Positions 1 to 6,038 of a stretch of 6,145 bases of DNA are shown one piece after another (within the stretch, counting starts at the first letter, position 1; each line of letters begins with the position of its first letter). The stretch spans positions 1-6,145 of the forward strand of contig SUVZ01000242.1 in the NCBI GenBank assembly GCA_015061765.1, given 5' to 3'. A program made the position numbers and the translations under genes. The stretch comes from Lentisphaerota bacterium. Lineage in GTDB: Bacteria; Verrucomicrobiota; Kiritimatiellia; RFP12; UBA1067. The notes beneath the pieces are model-generated. The model was given only the letters and a program-made list of their open reading frames with translations. It ran no database searches and was not told the DNA's origin.

Positions 1-70
1 CATGCGCAAGAATCCGCCTGAGAAGGCCTTCCGCCTCATACACGGGAATGACAAGGGAGAGTGAATTCAT
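1..70 (-). CDS. Family 2 glycosyltransferase, N-terminal fragment (cut by window edge)
   Basis: Only the first 23 codons lie in the window. They read MNSLSLVIPVYEAEGLLRR and then ILAH. The hydrophobic beta strand followed by IPVYEAE matches the start of GT-A fold family 2 glycosyltransferases, which usually begin with S-V-V-I-P-V-Y-N-E and use this strand to bind the nucleotide of the sugar donor. In GT2 enzymes the later DxD motif binds metal and donor; it lies outside the window. The ATG sits 1 bp after the TGA of the 506-aa GYF_2 gene, with only a weak AAGAAG purine stretch upstream, so translation is probably coupled to that gene. Acceptor and product cannot be inferred. The family call rests on a short but typical motif. 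Confidence 0.75.
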   Translation of the reverse strand, partial: MNSLSLVIPVYEAEGLLRRILAH

Positions 71-71
71 G

Positions 72-1592
72 TCACTTCTTGAATCCCATCCAAGACGGGA
101 ATCGCGACGCCTGGGCATGCGCCTCCCGAGACTGATTCGAATGCCCTGGCATTCCGCTCTCTAACTCCGACAACCTTGCCAACAGCGCCTGCTGCGATGC
201 TGCGCAACTGCGGCGAACCTCCTCCAGTTTCTGACGTTCGGACTGAAGCTCCCGATCCCGCATCTGCAGCTTTTCGCGCAACTCCCTTATCTGCTCATGG
301 AGACGCTTGACATCCTCCACCTGCACAGACAGCCTTTTGACCTCCATCGTCCTCTCATTGAGGGAACGTGTTAGATCCTTGATCCGCATGCCGCTTTCAT
401 GTGCATTCCTCTCGGCCACGATCCTGAGTGCGTCCAGCTCCTGCTTGACCTGTGTCGTGCGCGGATCCATCGGGTTCATCCGCAATGCACGCTGTTTCAT
501 GTCCTTGGCGTCATCACCGATCTTCTTGAGAATCTCGACGCGCCGTGCGGCAAGCTTTTCAGACCTTTCCCGCCAACGCTTCTGCGCCGCCTCCGCCTCC
601 TGTTTCTCTTCAGCCAGCATTCGTTCAAGATCGTCCGCCTCGCCGCGCATCAGCCAATATACCGCCGCCTCCATGTCGGCGGCCTCCCTGGCGTTTGACG
701 GAAGTCTCTTGATCTCACTCTCCAGCGTAAGCGTTTCCCGCTTCGCCTCCTCCAGTTCGAGTTTCGCCCTGTGCATCTCGGCCCGCTCGGCGGAAAGCGC
801 CTTCTCCCCCTCCTCGCGCATCATGGACAGAGCAACCTCCCGCTCCTTCTTTGCGGCGGACAAGGCCTGCTCGCGCTCCTCCTGCGCCGCCGCAAGCGCC
901 TTAGCCCCCTCTTCCTTCGCCGCCGCAACCGCGGCCTCAAGCGCCGCCGCCTTGGCCAAAAGCGCGGCGGACTCCACCTCCACAATCCGCTCCTTTTCAA
1001 CCACACGCTCTACGGGGATTTCCTTTATCACTTCCTTCTCGACAATCTTCTCGACCGGAACCTCGACAAGGACTTCCTTTTCAACAACCCGCTCGACCGG
1101 AACTTCCTTCACAATCTCCTTTATCACTTCCTTTTCGACGATCTTCTCGACGGGAACTTCGACAATCTTCTCGACGACCTGGATCTCTGGCTTCTGCGGC
1201 ACATCCTGGACTGCCGCATCGGAAACAGGACTATCAACATGATCATCCTCAAGCGGTTCAACCTCCGGTTCTGGCGCAGGCGCTTTTGGTTCACCATCTT
1301 CAAACGCAGGCTCCACCTCCACAAGTTTCGACCCTGGAGGCAACCTTCCACTGCGAAGGAGAGCTTCGGCAGCATGCTTGTTGAATGGCCCGCGCGGAGT
1401 CCCGTCACCGATATCTATCGACCAGCGCATGTCCAGGAAAGGCACCTCCACAGCCGGCAACCACGTTTCACCGTCAGACGAGATCTCCTGCCCTGGCTGA
1501 ATGCGCCCCATCTTCGCCCATTCCAACAGACGCTCACGCGTCTCCGGTCCGAACGTGTCATCCTGAGTTCTGAGATACCATTTTTCCGACAT
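72..1592 (-). CDS. Double GYF_2-domain protein with Val/Glu repeat tract and long coiled coil (gyfB, working label)
   Basis: A 506-aa protein of unknown function. Residues 4-48 form a GYF_2 (DUF4339-type) module: WYL near the start, FGP at 14-16, the helix LLEWAKMGRI, then IS-D and a final W44. Residues 56-92 form a second, shorter copy (MRW, RGPF, LLRSGRLPPG) that lacks the closing Trp. Next comes an acidic, proline-rich linker (about 95-137). Residues 139-207 are repeats of the type VPVEKIVEKEV. An Ala/Glu-rich helix spans about 209-290, and a long charged coiled coil runs to about 478, broken near 297-316 and 371-378 (MNPMDP). The tail ends in SWMGFKK. There is no signal peptide or membrane segment, so it is probably cytoplasmic. 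GYF_2 domains are thought to bind peptides or proteins; a scaffold role is inferred. GGAG 7 nt before the ATG supports the start. It lies 26 bp after its paralogue gyfA and 1 bp before a glycosyltransferase gene. Confidence 0.85.
   Translation of the reverse strand: MSEKWYLRTQDDTFGPETRERLLEWAKMGRIQPGQEISSDGETWLPAVEVPFLDMRWSIDIGDGTPRGPFNKHAAEALLRSGRLPPGSKLVEVEPAFEDGEPKAPAPEPEVEPLEDDHVDSPVSDAAVQDVPQKPEIQVVEKIVEVPVEKIVEKEVIKEIVKEVPVERVVEKEVLVEVPVEKIVEKEVIKEIPVERVVEKERIVEVESAALLAKAAALEAAVAAAKEEGAKALAAAQEEREQALSAAKKEREVALSMMREEGEKALSAERAEMHRAKLELEEAKRETLTLESEIKRLPSNAREAADMEAAVYWLMRGEADDLERMLAEEKQEAEAAQKRWRERSEKLAARRVEILKKIGDDAKDMKQRALRMNPMDPRTTQVKQELDALRIVAERNAHESGMRIKDLTRSLNERTMEVKRLSVQVEDVKRLHEQIRELREKLQMRDRELQSERQKLEEVRRSCAASQQALLARLSELESGMPGHSNQSREAHAQASRFPSWMGFKK
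972..1178 (-). repeat. Val/Glu/Pro repeat tract (VPVEK-IVEKEV type) inside gyfB
   Basis: This stretch codes for residues 139-207 of the 506-aa protein. It is built almost wholly from V, E, K, I, P and R, in alternating forms such as VPVEKIVEKEVIKEI and VPVERVVEKEVLVE. The main unit occurs twice, 32 residues apart, and partial units flank it. The two copies are also close at DNA level: 1021-1069 and 1117-1165 differ at about 4 of 49 positions, an offset of 96 bp, which suggests duplication in frame. The pattern resembles the VPV-type repeats of eukaryotic articulins and alveolins, but such simple sequence can arise independently. Confidence 0.85.
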
Positions 1593-1599
1593 GCCATCA

Positions 1600-1603
1600 C
1601 TCC
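1600..1603 (-). promoter_or_regulatory. Shine-Dalgarno site for gyfB
   Basis: GGAG on the minus strand, 7 nt before the ATG at 1592, inside the 26-bp gap after gyfA. It fixes the start of the 506-aa protein. It contrasts with the first genes proC and lepA, which have no such site. Confidence 0.7.
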
Positions 1604-1618
1604 ATGTGAAATGAACAA

Positions 1619-2335
1619 TTACTTCAGGCCAAAGAACTTCTTGGCCCCGGAAGCGCCCATCCGCGCCAATTCAGCCTGAGCCTGACGCTCCAGATCCGCA
1701 AGTGTGGCCTGTGCCCTGCCTTGCTTGAACACGTCTCTGACAGACGGCGGCGGATCCTCCGATACGATTTCAGGATCAACGACCTCTGTCCGCCATTCGC
1801 GCTTCTTGGTTTCTGTCAGAGACGTCAGCCTGCGCTCAAGCTCCTGCACCGTGCCTTCACTCTGCTCAGCCCTGTCCTTGACCTGCTCCAGCTCCGATTT
1901 CAAAGCATCGATCTCGGCGTCTTTGGACGCAATGGCGCGCTCTGCCTCATTCTTCAGTTCGGTCATTGCCTTCTCGGCTTCCGCCTGCACCTCGGACATC
2001 GCCTTCTCCGCTGCGGCGCGGGCGGATGCGGCCTCCTTCTCAAGCGCTCCGTCGTGATAGTCGCGGTATATGCGGCATGACGGAGAAAGAGAACCCGATT
2101 TCAGCAAGTCATCCACTACGGCGCGGTGCGTAGGACCGTAGAAACGCCCCGGTTCATTCTCTACGATCCAGTCCATCTCCAGCATCGGTTCAAGCGAGGC
2201 CAGCTTCCATTGTTTGAGATCGTTCGATATCCCTGCAAACGGATCGACCCGGCCATCTTTGACCCAATCCACGATTTTTGCGTCGTCGGCCGGCCCAAAG
2301 ACCTTTCCATCGGCGCCTTTTACGTACCAGTTCAT
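1619..2335 (-). CDS. Double GYF_2-domain coiled-coil protein (gyfA, working label)
   Basis: A 238-aa protein of unknown function. The first GYF_2 module spans residues 2-46 (WYVKG, FGP at 13-15, IVDWVKDGRVDP, IS-D and W43). A second, shorter module spans about 54-92 (MDWIVE, YGP, LLKSGSLSP) and lacks the closing Trp. Residues 97-180 are an Ala/Glu/Lys-rich coiled coil, followed by a proline break (DPEIVSEDPPPS, 187-198), a short helix and the tail GAKKFFGLK. There is no signal peptide or membrane segment. The front 92 residues align with the next gene almost without gaps, so the two are tandem paralogues with diverged C-terminal parts. The start overlaps the proC stop as ATGA, and a GGAG lies 8 nt upstream, so translation is probably coupled to proC. 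GYF_2 modules suggest protein binding; any role with proC or the downstream glycosyltransferase is inference from position. Confidence 0.85.
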   Translation of the reverse strand: MNWYVKGADGKVFGPADDAKIVDWVKDGRVDPFAGISNDLKQWKLASLEPMLEMDWIVENEPGRFYGPTHRAVVDDLLKSGSLSPSCRIYRDYHDGALEKEAASARAAAEKAMSEVQAEAEKAMTELKNEAERAIASKDAEIDALKSELEQVKDRAEQSEGTVQELERRLTSLTETKKREWRTEVVDPEIVSEDPPPSVRDVFKQGRAQATLADLERQAQAELARMGASGAKKFFGLK

Positions 2336-3138
2336 TTGCCAAGCTCCGCGCTTCTCGCCGCCGCCGCCGCAAGCGTAGAGGCCACAATGTCCTTGAATGC
2401 ACTCGCGCGCATCACATCCATTCCAGCGGCCGTGGTGCCACCCTTTGTCGCGACTCCGGCGATGAACTCACCGAGGTCGGCACCGCTCTGACGAAGATAT
2501 GCCGCCGTACCGAGCATTGTCTGCTCGGCAAGCTTGCGCGCCACATCGGGCTTGAGCCCAAGCTTCACGCCGCCCTCAGCCATCGCCTCCTCCATGAACG
2601 CGAAGAATGCCGGCCCCGAACCTGAAAGCGCCGTCACCGCGTCAAAATCCTTTTCCCTGAGCACGGCGGTCTGGCCGGCGGCACCAAGAATGGACGAGAC
2701 GAGCTTCACATCGGCCTTTGTCGCATTCTTTGCAGGGCATATTGCGCACATTCCCTCTTTGGCACGCAAAGCGAGATTCGGCATCACGCGAACGAGACGC
2801 ACCTTCGTCCCGAACATCCTGCGGAGAGTGGCTAGCGACTTTCCGGCGACGATGGATATAACAAGCTTCTTCGACGACAGCAGCGGCTTCACGCTCGCCG
2901 CCACTGAGGCAACGTCCTGCGGCTTGACCGAAAGGAATATCGCATCCGTCTCTTTTGCCGCCTGCTCCACGTCGGAGACTGTCTTCACGCGATAGCGCTT
3001 GGACATCTCTCTGGCGCGCGGCGGATATGTTTCCGCCATCACGATATCCTTCAGATCGTAACCGCCTGTAGCAGCAATCGCCTGCACAATGCCTTCGGCC
3101 ATCTTACCGGCCCCAAAGAATCCTATCGTCTTTTTCAT
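2332..3138 (-). CDS. proC: Pyrroline-5-carboxylate reductase
   Basis: Catalyses the last step of proline synthesis, reducing 1-pyrroline-5-carboxylate to L-proline with NAD(P)H in the cytoplasm. The 268 aa match the usual family length. The N-terminal Rossmann fold is clear: GFFGAGKMAEGI at residues 6-17 binds the dinucleotide, and VKPQD at 71-75 is the usual VKP motif. The C-terminal dimerisation and substrate domain carries LSGSGPAFFAFMEEAM (171-186) and the GGTT loop (233-236). Two normally steady motifs differ: MPNTPA is MPNLAL (119-124), and the SPGGTT loop is TKGGTT (231-236). The fold, length and other motifs are intact, so it is probably active. The start matches the family (MKKTIGFFG). 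There is no Shine-Dalgarno sequence; an extended -10 sits directly upstream, so the mRNA is probably leaderless. It is the first gene of a unit with two GYF_2 genes and a glycosyltransferase. Confidence 0.95.
   Translation of the reverse strand: MKKTIGFFGAGKMAEGIVQAIAATGGYDLKDIVMAETYPPRAREMSKRYRVKTVSDVEQAAKETDAIFLSVKPQDVASVAASVKPLLSSKKLVISIVAGKSLATLRRMFGTKVRLVRVMPNLALRAKEGMCAICPAKNATKADVKLVSSILGAAGQTAVLREKDFDAVTALSGSGPAFFAFMEEAMAEGGVKLGLKPDVARKLAEQTMLGTAAYLRQSGADLGEFIAGVATKGGTTAAGMDVMRASAFKDIVASTLAAAAARSAELGK
2344..2347 (-). promoter_or_regulatory. Shine-Dalgarno site for gyfA inside the proC end
   Basis: GGAG on the minus strand within the last codons of proC, 8 nt before the ATG at 2335. 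Together with the ATGA stop/start overlap it supports this start and coupled translation. Confidence 0.65.
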
Positions 3139-3257
3139 GCGTTAATTATACCATGTTTGGCCGTCGGCAGATTCAGGAAATGACACCCTCGTCGCCTTAT
3201 TATTATTTCATCATCCACTGCGCTTTTGAGATACGCGGGGCAAGTGCACGACAGAAA
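3139..3257 (-). other. Gap between the eamA stop and proC
   Basis: 119 bp between two transcription units. It holds the proC promoter at its left end and an AT-rich patch (AATAATAATAA on the minus strand, near 3197-3207). No stem-loop followed by a T run was found after eamA, so termination there is either Rho-dependent or incomplete. No small ORF is supportable. Confidence 0.6.
3145..3153 (-). promoter_or_regulatory. Extended -10 promoter of proC
   Basis: The minus strand reads TGGTATAAT, a perfect TATAAT with an extended -10 TG. No good TTGACA-like -35 is present at 16-18 bp; the nearest candidates (such as AATCTG) are weak, as is usual for extended -10 promoters. Counting 7 positions from the hexamer puts +1 at 3138, the A of the proC ATG. 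This predicts a leaderless transcript for the proC operon. Confidence 0.75.
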
Positions 3258-4154
3258 TCAGCGGCGGAAATGCAGCACAAGCCCCATGCCGATAATAACG
3301 GCAAAGCCGGCAATGCTGAACAAGTCGGGAATCTGACCAAAGGCAAGGAAACCGAGCAATGCCGCGAATATGATGCCCGTGTAGTCGTACACCGCCACCT
3401 GACGGGGTTCCGCAAACCTGTACCCCCAGGTGATTCCGAACTGCCCCAGCGCGGCGCTTGCACCAGCAGCGAGAAGCACGCCTGCCTGCAACCAGGTCAT
3501 GGACACAAATCCGCAGACAATGAAAGGCACGCACGCCACGCACGAAAAGACGGAAAAGAAGAAGATGATGAAAGCGCTGTCAATCCCCGCCTTCCCAAGC
3601 TTATGCAGAAACGCATACGCCGCCCCCGCACCGAAACCGCCGGCCAGACCGACAAGGGCCGGTCCAGTGAACATCCCGGCTCCAGGCTTTATGACGGCAA
3701 GGGCGCCTATGAACGCACCGGCCACGCACAGGATCTGACGAAGCGACATGCGCTGCCCCAGCAGAATCCAGCTCATCAGCAGAGTGAAGAATGGGGCTGT
3801 CTTGTTCAGAGCCATCGAATCGCCGACTGAAATGAAAGAAAGCGCATAGAAGTTCGCGACTATCCCAACCGTGCCAAACACACACCTGCACAGAATGTCG
3901 CCCCATTCCTTCGCGCCTTGAAGAAGCCTGACATTCCGCCCTGCGGACGTGGGGCGTCTGAAGAAGGCCCATCCGGCTATGACGGCCGCCACGAAGTTGC
4001 GGAAAAGGGCTTTCTGCACGGCGGGCAGCTGTTCGCCGCCGCAGACATCCGCGAGACGCACGAACATCGACATCAGCGAAAAACCGAATGCGCTCAACAG
4101 AATGCATAGAACCCCCTTGCCGAGGGCTCCGCTTTTTTGTGCGGATTCCTCCAC
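3258..4154 (-). CDS. EamA/DMT-superfamily membrane transporter
   Basis: A 298-aa inner-membrane protein with about ten hydrophobic segments (roughly 13-31, 45-65, 86-105, 113-132, 140-156, 162-184, 192-213, 221-243, 254-273 and 277-295). These form two EamA repeats of five helices, typical of drug/metabolite transporters (COG0697 group). Family-like signatures include FRNFVAA (51-57) after the first helix, GDSMALNKTAPFF (111-123) opening helix four, and VAVYDYTGIIFAALLGFLAF (253-272) in the second repeat. The family exports or imports small metabolites such as amino acids, nucleotides or cofactors; the substrate cannot be read from sequence. The start is GTG, 10 bp after the lepA stop. An AGGA that begins within the lepA TAG codon lies 8 nt upstream, and the first in-frame ATG (residue 28) would cut into helix one. 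It is probably co-transcribed with lepA, but a functional link is unlikely. Confidence 0.88.
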   Translation of the reverse strand: MEESAQKSGALGKGVLCILLSAFGFSLMSMFVRLADVCGGEQLPAVQKALFRNFVAAVIAGWAFFRRPTSAGRNVRLLQGAKEWGDILCRCVFGTVGIVANFYALSFISVGDSMALNKTAPFFTLLMSWILLGQRMSLRQILCVAGAFIGALAVIKPGAGMFTGPALVGLAGGFGAGAAYAFLHKLGKAGIDSAFIIFFFSVFSCVACVPFIVCGFVSMTWLQAGVLLAAGASAALGQFGITWGYRFAEPRQVAVYDYTGIIFAALLGFLAFGQIPDLFSIAGFAVIIGMGLVLHFRR

Positions 4155-4162
4155 CGAAAGCT

Positions 4163-4166
4163 TCCT
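4163..4166 (-). promoter_or_regulatory. Shine-Dalgarno site for the transporter, overlapping the lepA stop
   Basis: AGGA on the minus strand, 8 nt before the GTG at 4154. Its first two bases are the last two of the lepA TAG stop. This decides the GTG start and suggests that ribosomes finishing lepA help start the transporter. Confidence 0.6.
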
Positions 4167-5982
4167 ACGATTCCTTGATTGTGCCCTTCAGCACTGCAAT
4201 GAACGCGCTCTGCGGCACATTCACGTGGCCAAACTCCTTCATGCGGGCCTTGCCGCGTTTCTGCTTCTCGAGAACCTTCATCTTGCGCGTGACGTCTCCG
4301 CCGTAGAGTTTGGCGAGAACGTCCTTGCGGAACGGCCGGATATCCTCGCGCGCGATGATTTCCTTGCCGATAGCCGCCTGCACGGGAATCTTGAACTGGT
4401 GCGGCGGGATCGTGTCCGCAAGGGCCTTGCACATCTGGATTCCGCGCGTGCGGGCCTTTGTGCGATGCACCATGGTCGCGAAAGCGTCAACCGTCTCGCC
4501 GTTCAGGAGAATGTCCATCTTGACGATATCCGACTCCTGGTATCCCGCCGGCTCGTAGTCCATGGACGCGTAGCCGTGGGAAACGCTCTTGAGCGTGTCG
4601 TGGAAGTCGATGAGGATCTCGTTCAGGGGAAGCATCGTGTGCAGCATCACGCGCTTTGCGTCCATGGTCTCTGTGCCTTCCACCATTCCGCGGCGGTCCA
4701 TGACGATGCGCATCACGTCTCCGATGGATTCGGACGGCGTGATTATGCGAGCCTTGAGAATCGGCTCCGAAATCGTCTCGAACATCGTCGGGTCCGGCAT
4801 CTGCAGGGGGTTGTCCAGATCCTTGACGGAACCGTCCTTGAGCTTCAGCTTGTACACCACGCCCGGGCTCGTGGAGATGATGTCCAGGTTGAACTCGCGG
4901 CGCAGACGCTCCTGCACGATCTCCATGTGGAGCAGGCCAAGGAATCCGCAACGAAAACCAAAACCGAGAGCCAAGGACGACTCGTGGTGGAACGTGAAAG
5001 CGGAGTCGTTAAGGTGGAGCTTCTCCAGCCCCTGCTCGACCTTCGGGAACTCGTCCGTGGACATCGGATATATTCCGCAGAAAACCGTCGGATGGATGTC
5101 GTGGAATCCCGGAAGCGGTTCCGTAGCGCCAAGGCGCGACGTCGTGACCGTGTCGCCGATCTTGATTTCGCTGGGATCCTTCACCGTACCGACGAGATAC
5201 CCGACCTGTCCGGCCTCTAGCCTGTCGACAGGCTTCTTCGTGGGGGAGAAGATACCCGTCTCGTGAATCGTGGTCGTCACGCCGGACGCCATGAAGGTGA
5301 CGGTCTGCCCGGCCTTTACCGAGCCGTCCACGATGCGCACGTACGTAATCACGCCGCGGAACTCGTCAAACACGGAGTCGAACACAAGCGCGCGCAGCGG
5401 GGCGTCCACGCCCTCCGTGGTCGGAGGCGGAATGCGGTTCACGATCGCCTCGAGCACGTCGGGGCATCCGACGCCAGTCTTTGCGGAGACGTGAAGCGGA
5501 TCGTCCATCGGAATCGCAAGAACATCCTCAATCTCTCGGCTCACCTCCGCGACGTTCGCGCCGGGAAGATCGACCTTGTTCAGCACGGGCACGATCTCAA
5601 GCTTTGCGTCCTGCGCGAAATACGTGTTGGCTACCGTCTGCGCCTCCACGCCCTGTGCGGCATCGACGACAAGCAGCGCACCCTCGCAGGCCCCCATCGA
5701 ACGGGACACCTCATACGCGAAGTCCACGTGGCCAGGAGTGTCGAGAAGGTTGAAGAGATACGTCTTGCCGTCCTTCGCCGTGTACTCCATCGACACCGGA
5801 TGGCTCTTGATCGTGATGCCTCGTTCGCGCTCAAGATCCATGGCGTCAAGGGTCTGCGCCTTGAGCTCGCGGGCGCTTACGGCATGGGTAAGTTCGAGAA
5901 TGCGATCTGAGAGCGTTGTCTTTCCGTGATCGACGTGTGCGATGATGCAGAAATTGCGTATGTTGTCTAGTGTCTTTGCCAT
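4165..5982 (-). CDS. lepA: Elongation factor 4 (LepA), translational GTPase
   Basis: LepA/EF4 binds the ribosome with GTP, has been reported to act on stalled or mis-translocated complexes, and affects initiation and ribosome assembly. The 605 aa are full family length. The GTPase domain shows G1 AHVDHGKT (15-22), G2 RGITIK with T57, G3 DTPGH (81-85), G4 NKVD (135-138) and G5 SAK (166-168). Domain II follows (about 190-282). Domain III contains HHESSLALGFGFRCGFLGLL (332-351). The EF-G-like domain V region includes SHGYASMDYEPAGYQESD. The LepA-specific C-terminal domain ends with KLYGGDVTRKMKVLEKQKRG (558-577) and VPQSAFIAVLK, which separates it from EF-G and BipA. The start (MAKTLDNIRNFCIIAHVDHG) is standard. 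There is no Shine-Dalgarno sequence; a -10 box lies 9 nt upstream. It follows rny and precedes the EamA transporter. Confidence 0.98.
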   Translation of the reverse strand: MAKTLDNIRNFCIIAHVDHGKTTLSDRILELTHAVSARELKAQTLDAMDLERERGITIKSHPVSMEYTAKDGKTYLFNLLDTPGHVDFAYEVSRSMGACEGALLVVDAAQGVEAQTVANTYFAQDAKLEIVPVLNKVDLPGANVAEVSREIEDVLAIPMDDPLHVSAKTGVGCPDVLEAIVNRIPPPTTEGVDAPLRALVFDSVFDEFRGVITYVRIVDGSVKAGQTVTFMASGVTTTIHETGIFSPTKKPVDRLEAGQVGYLVGTVKDPSEIKIGDTVTTSRLGATEPLPGFHDIHPTVFCGIYPMSTDEFPKVEQGLEKLHLNDSAFTFHHESSLALGFGFRCGFLGLLHMEIVQERLRREFNLDIISTSPGVVYKLKLKDGSVKDLDNPLQMPDPTMFETISEPILKARIITPSESIGDVMRIVMDRRGMVEGTETMDAKRVMLHTMLPLNEILIDFHDTLKSVSHGYASMDYEPAGYQESDIVKMDILLNGETVDAFATMVHRTKARTRGIQMCKALADTIPPHQFKIPVQAAIGKEIIAREDIRPFRKDVLAKLYGGDVTRKMKVLEKQKRGKARMKEFGHVNVPQSAFIAVLKGTIKES

Positions 5983-5991
5983 TGGGTGCGT

Positions 5992-6000
5992 ATTATAGCA
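5992..6000 (-). promoter_or_regulatory. Extended -10 promoter of lepA
   Basis: The minus strand reads TGCTATAAT in the rny-lepA gap, with no convincing -35 at 16-18 bp (AAGTGA is the candidate at 17 bp). Only 9 nt separate the hexamer from the ATG, and these (ACGCACCCA) contain no Shine-Dalgarno sequence. The transcript start should fall between the ATG and about 5 nt before it. It has the same layout as the proC promoter. Confidence 0.72.
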
Positions 6001-6038
6001 GGATTAGCGTTCTTTCACTTGTTGTGGCTCCGGTCCCA

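Noticed and set aside
1021..1165. Possible CRISPR or intergenic repeat array
   Set aside because: There are only two similar copies, they lie in frame within a coding region, and the units between them code for related VPVE repeats rather than unique spacers.
307..1242. Long plus-strand ORF (311 aa) and an overlapping one at 771-1679
   Set aside because: They are antisense to gyfB. Their Ser/Thr/Phe- and Leu/Arg-rich translations mirror the repetitive GC-rich coiled-coil codons, and they have no domain. The minus-strand protein has clear GYF_2 modules and a ribosome site.
3160..3168. GCCGACGGC inverted repeat in the proC promoter spacer, as an operator
   Set aside because: Four-base arms around one base are common by chance in GC-rich DNA, and nothing else supports a repressor site.
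3139..3257. Intrinsic terminator after the transporter gene
   Set aside because: No stable stem followed by a T run was found. The only matches are a 4-bp CACT/AGTG pair and isolated short palindromes.
3949..5220. 423-aa plus-strand ORF, with others at 3153-3830, 4589-5266 and 5263-5910
   Set aside because: They lie antisense to lepA and the transporter, run across both genes, and show His/Arg/Leu-rich shadow composition with no recognisable motif.
6026..6036. GGCTCCGGTCC imperfect palindrome between rny and lepA, as a terminator
   Set aside because: It is too short and imperfect, with no T run after it on the minus strand.
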